Shown here one piece after another: positions 62,512 through 64,000 of a stretch of 64,000 bases of DNA (the first letter of the stretch is position 1; each line of letters starts with the position of its first letter). Made by a program: the position numbers and the translations under genes. This DNA is from Gnetum montanum (lineage: Eukaryota > Streptophyta > Gnetopsida > Gnetales > Gnetaceae): contig MNCI01024020.1 in NCBI GenBank assembly GCA_015680685.1, positions 187,675-251,674 on the forward strand, written 5' to 3'. Under the pieces are notes generated by a model, which saw only the letters and a list, made by a program, of their open reading frames with translations, searched no databases and was not told where the DNA came from.

Positions 62512-62516
62512 CAAGG
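62512..62516 (+). repeat. Target-site duplication of element C (right)
   Basis: CAAGG, four of five bases as in CAAGC at 31275-31279. Confidence 0.65.
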
Positions 62517-64000
62517 TAAAGGTAATATCTTTGTACCTAGTATGCTTGCTCATGGTTGTTCCATCTACAGGTTCTATCTTAACAACTTTCTTAGAAGGTA
62601 AGCTTAATTTTAATAACTTAATTAAAGCTGGGAAAATAAAGTTGTCATTGGTGCCACTATGAATAAGAAATTTAATTTTTACCCTTAATTAATCCTTCAA
62701 AAATTAATTAAGGAAATTGAATTTTTCTCAAACCTAACTTAGTTGATGCTAAAATCTTCTTCATGACTATCGTGGTGGTTTGTATTTTTTCTTTGGTCAT
62801 GTTTGGATTGGATTTTTAATTCTTGATTCGATTGATTCTTGGTATTTTGTCTTGTAATTTTGGACAATCTCATTTGAAATGATCATTATAAGCAAAAAAT
62901 CCTAATCGAGCTCTCTTGGTTGGTGTTTCTTCTACCATTGCTTGTCAAAGGATAGTTCATACTTGATTTGATTCTTCATAGTCTTTAGCAATTTTGTAGA
63001 CTTCATCGACTATTTGAGGATTATGTGCTCATGTCTAGGGATGTAGTTGTACATGTATTCCACCAATGAACTTTGAAGCTAATTCTTCCTCATCCTAGTG
63101 GCTCAAATACAGAGAGAGATCATAGAATTCTTTATATTAATCTTCTATAGATCATCTTCCCAATCATAAGGAATCAAATCTAATCTTGCGCTCTTTGAGG
63201 AAGGAATCTGATACAAATTTTTGTTTAAAATCTTGATAGAAGTTAGGCCAATTTGTAATCAACCCTTGAAATCTTAGTCCATTCCACCATGTTGTTGCAA
63301 TTCCTCTTAAGTACAGCAAGAAAACTTCTAAACATTCTTGGCTTGACAAATTCAACATATCAAAGTAATTTTTCATTGTATTAAGCCAATCTTTCACCTT
63401 GGCACTAGATCTAGGGGCTAGATCATAATGATCTAATTTTACCTTTTTGGCATGAAATTGGATTAGTGATTCTCTTGATGTATTTTTCCAATTCCCATAT
63501 CCCTCACCTTTGGTTTCTATCTTTTGACTTAATGAAGGAATATAAGCACCCTGGTGTCCAATAGGTGGGGACTAGTTTTTATGTAGATCCCTAGGGGAAA
63601 GTTGATCTTGATCTTGGTGTTGATCCCTAGGAGAAAAGTGGCTTGGATTAGAAGGTTGAGTGAGATGGTTAGTTAATTGCTTGATGGAGTTTGCAAAGGA
63701 ATCCATATTTTCTTGCACTTATGACCATTTTCCTTCTAAACTTGGGGACAATCTCCAATTTCTTTAGACGTGTTCTACATCTACTTCTTGAACTTGATTT
63801 GAATTATGAAGTTCCTCTTGAATACCATTGATTTTATTAATTTGTCTTCAAGGGCATTAATCTAATCATTAACTTGGGTCTCCATCTTTCTCCAATGTAT
63901 TCCTTGAGTTCTAGACATTGGTAAGTTGAAGAAATCAGGCATGTTGGCAATCCTTGGTCTCTATGGCTTTCTTTATGGGTCTCAAGATAGTTAATTAGTT
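62517..64000 (-). pseudogene. gag: Chromovirus H gag and protease start (partial, decayed)
   Basis: On the minus strand gag shows FLLYLRGIATTWWNGL and WPNFYQDFKQKF (63397-63164), the capsid pattern of Ty3/gypsy gag. A zinc knuckle is recognisable at about 62910-62870 (GFFAYNDHFK.DCP) with both leading cysteines lost. The protease active site at about 62660 reads IHSGTNDNFIFP, where D(S/T)GA would be expected, so the catalytic aspartate has become histidine. It is followed by LIKLLKLSLPSKK and KHTRYKDITFTL up to the break at 62516. The remainder of the protease lies 31 kb to the left. The start of gag is beyond the window. Confidence 0.75.

Larger units (their letters stand above)
16187..64000 (-). 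mobile_element. Chromovirus-type Ty3/gypsy element H, split by two insertions
   Basis: Three separated blocks on the minus strand make one element in the right order. Gag and the protease start are at 64000-62517. Protease end, RT, RNase H, integrase and chromodomain are at 31279-28149. The pol tail, polypurine tract and 3' LTR are at 16587-16187. The two breaks coincide exactly with Tat elements C (31280-62511) and A (16593-28143), each flanked by a 5-base target duplication. At the A break the chromovirus frame continues across once A and one duplication are removed. The 5' LTR and primer site lie beyond the right edge. Confidence 0.75.

Noticed and set aside
1-64000. tRNA, rRNA or intact host gene
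   Set aside because: No cloverleaf-type sequence or rRNA segment was noticed by eye and every long coding signal belongs to a retroelement; a tRNA scan would be needed to be sure.

Overview
This is a stretch of a large, repeat-dominated plant nuclear genome; I see no intact host gene. Evidence: plant-lineage Ty3/gypsy polyproteins (Tat-type with two RNase H domains, Athila-type, and a chromodomain-bearing chromovirus), a tRNA-Asp-like primer-binding site typical of Athila elements, spliceosomal introns, low GC, and strong loss of CpG with CAG/CGA/TGG-to-stop decay in almost every reading frame. Species and group (gymnosperm or angiosperm) cannot be decided from the sequence. The bacterial categories (operons, CRISPR, riboswitches) do not apply.

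Layout. 1-975: LTR and primer site of an Athila element (G) on the minus strand, leaving the window to the left. 976-2940: unassigned. About 2941-13589: truncated Tat element (B), plus strand, holding an antisense gene, a palindrome-bearing tandem array, pol and an LTR remnant. 14588-15559: copia-like solo LTR. 16187-64000: a minus-strand chromovirus (H) torn open twice. Tat element A (16593-28143, target duplication ACCTT) sits near the end of its pol. Tat element C (31280-62511, minus strand, flanks CAAGC/CAAGG) sits in its protease region. Athila-type element D (52403-59408) is nested in C. A carries two further solo LTRs (16867-18478 and 23133-24686). A 245-base assembly gap lies at 24113-24357.

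The most interesting structure is shared by B and C. Between the protease (C) and the reverse transcriptase, on the strand opposite to pol, lies a multi-exon gene of a family I do not recognise. In C it is about 5 kb, with at least three introns whose removal keeps the frame. B carries a diverged copy with one intron at the matching place. Next to its putative first exon is an array of about 185-190 bp units, each with an imperfect palindrome. The unit length is alike in B, in C and in a Tat-type solo LTR inside A, while the palindrome sequence differs. The same theme, conserved palindromic form with changing sequence, recurs at the U3 tips of the two Athila-type LTRs (D and G).

Functionally the genes are retrotransposon gag, protease, RT, RNase H, second RNase H and integrase, all carrying stops and/or frameshifts. 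A and D keep only gag and protease between their LTRs and would have depended on other elements for reverse transcription and integration.
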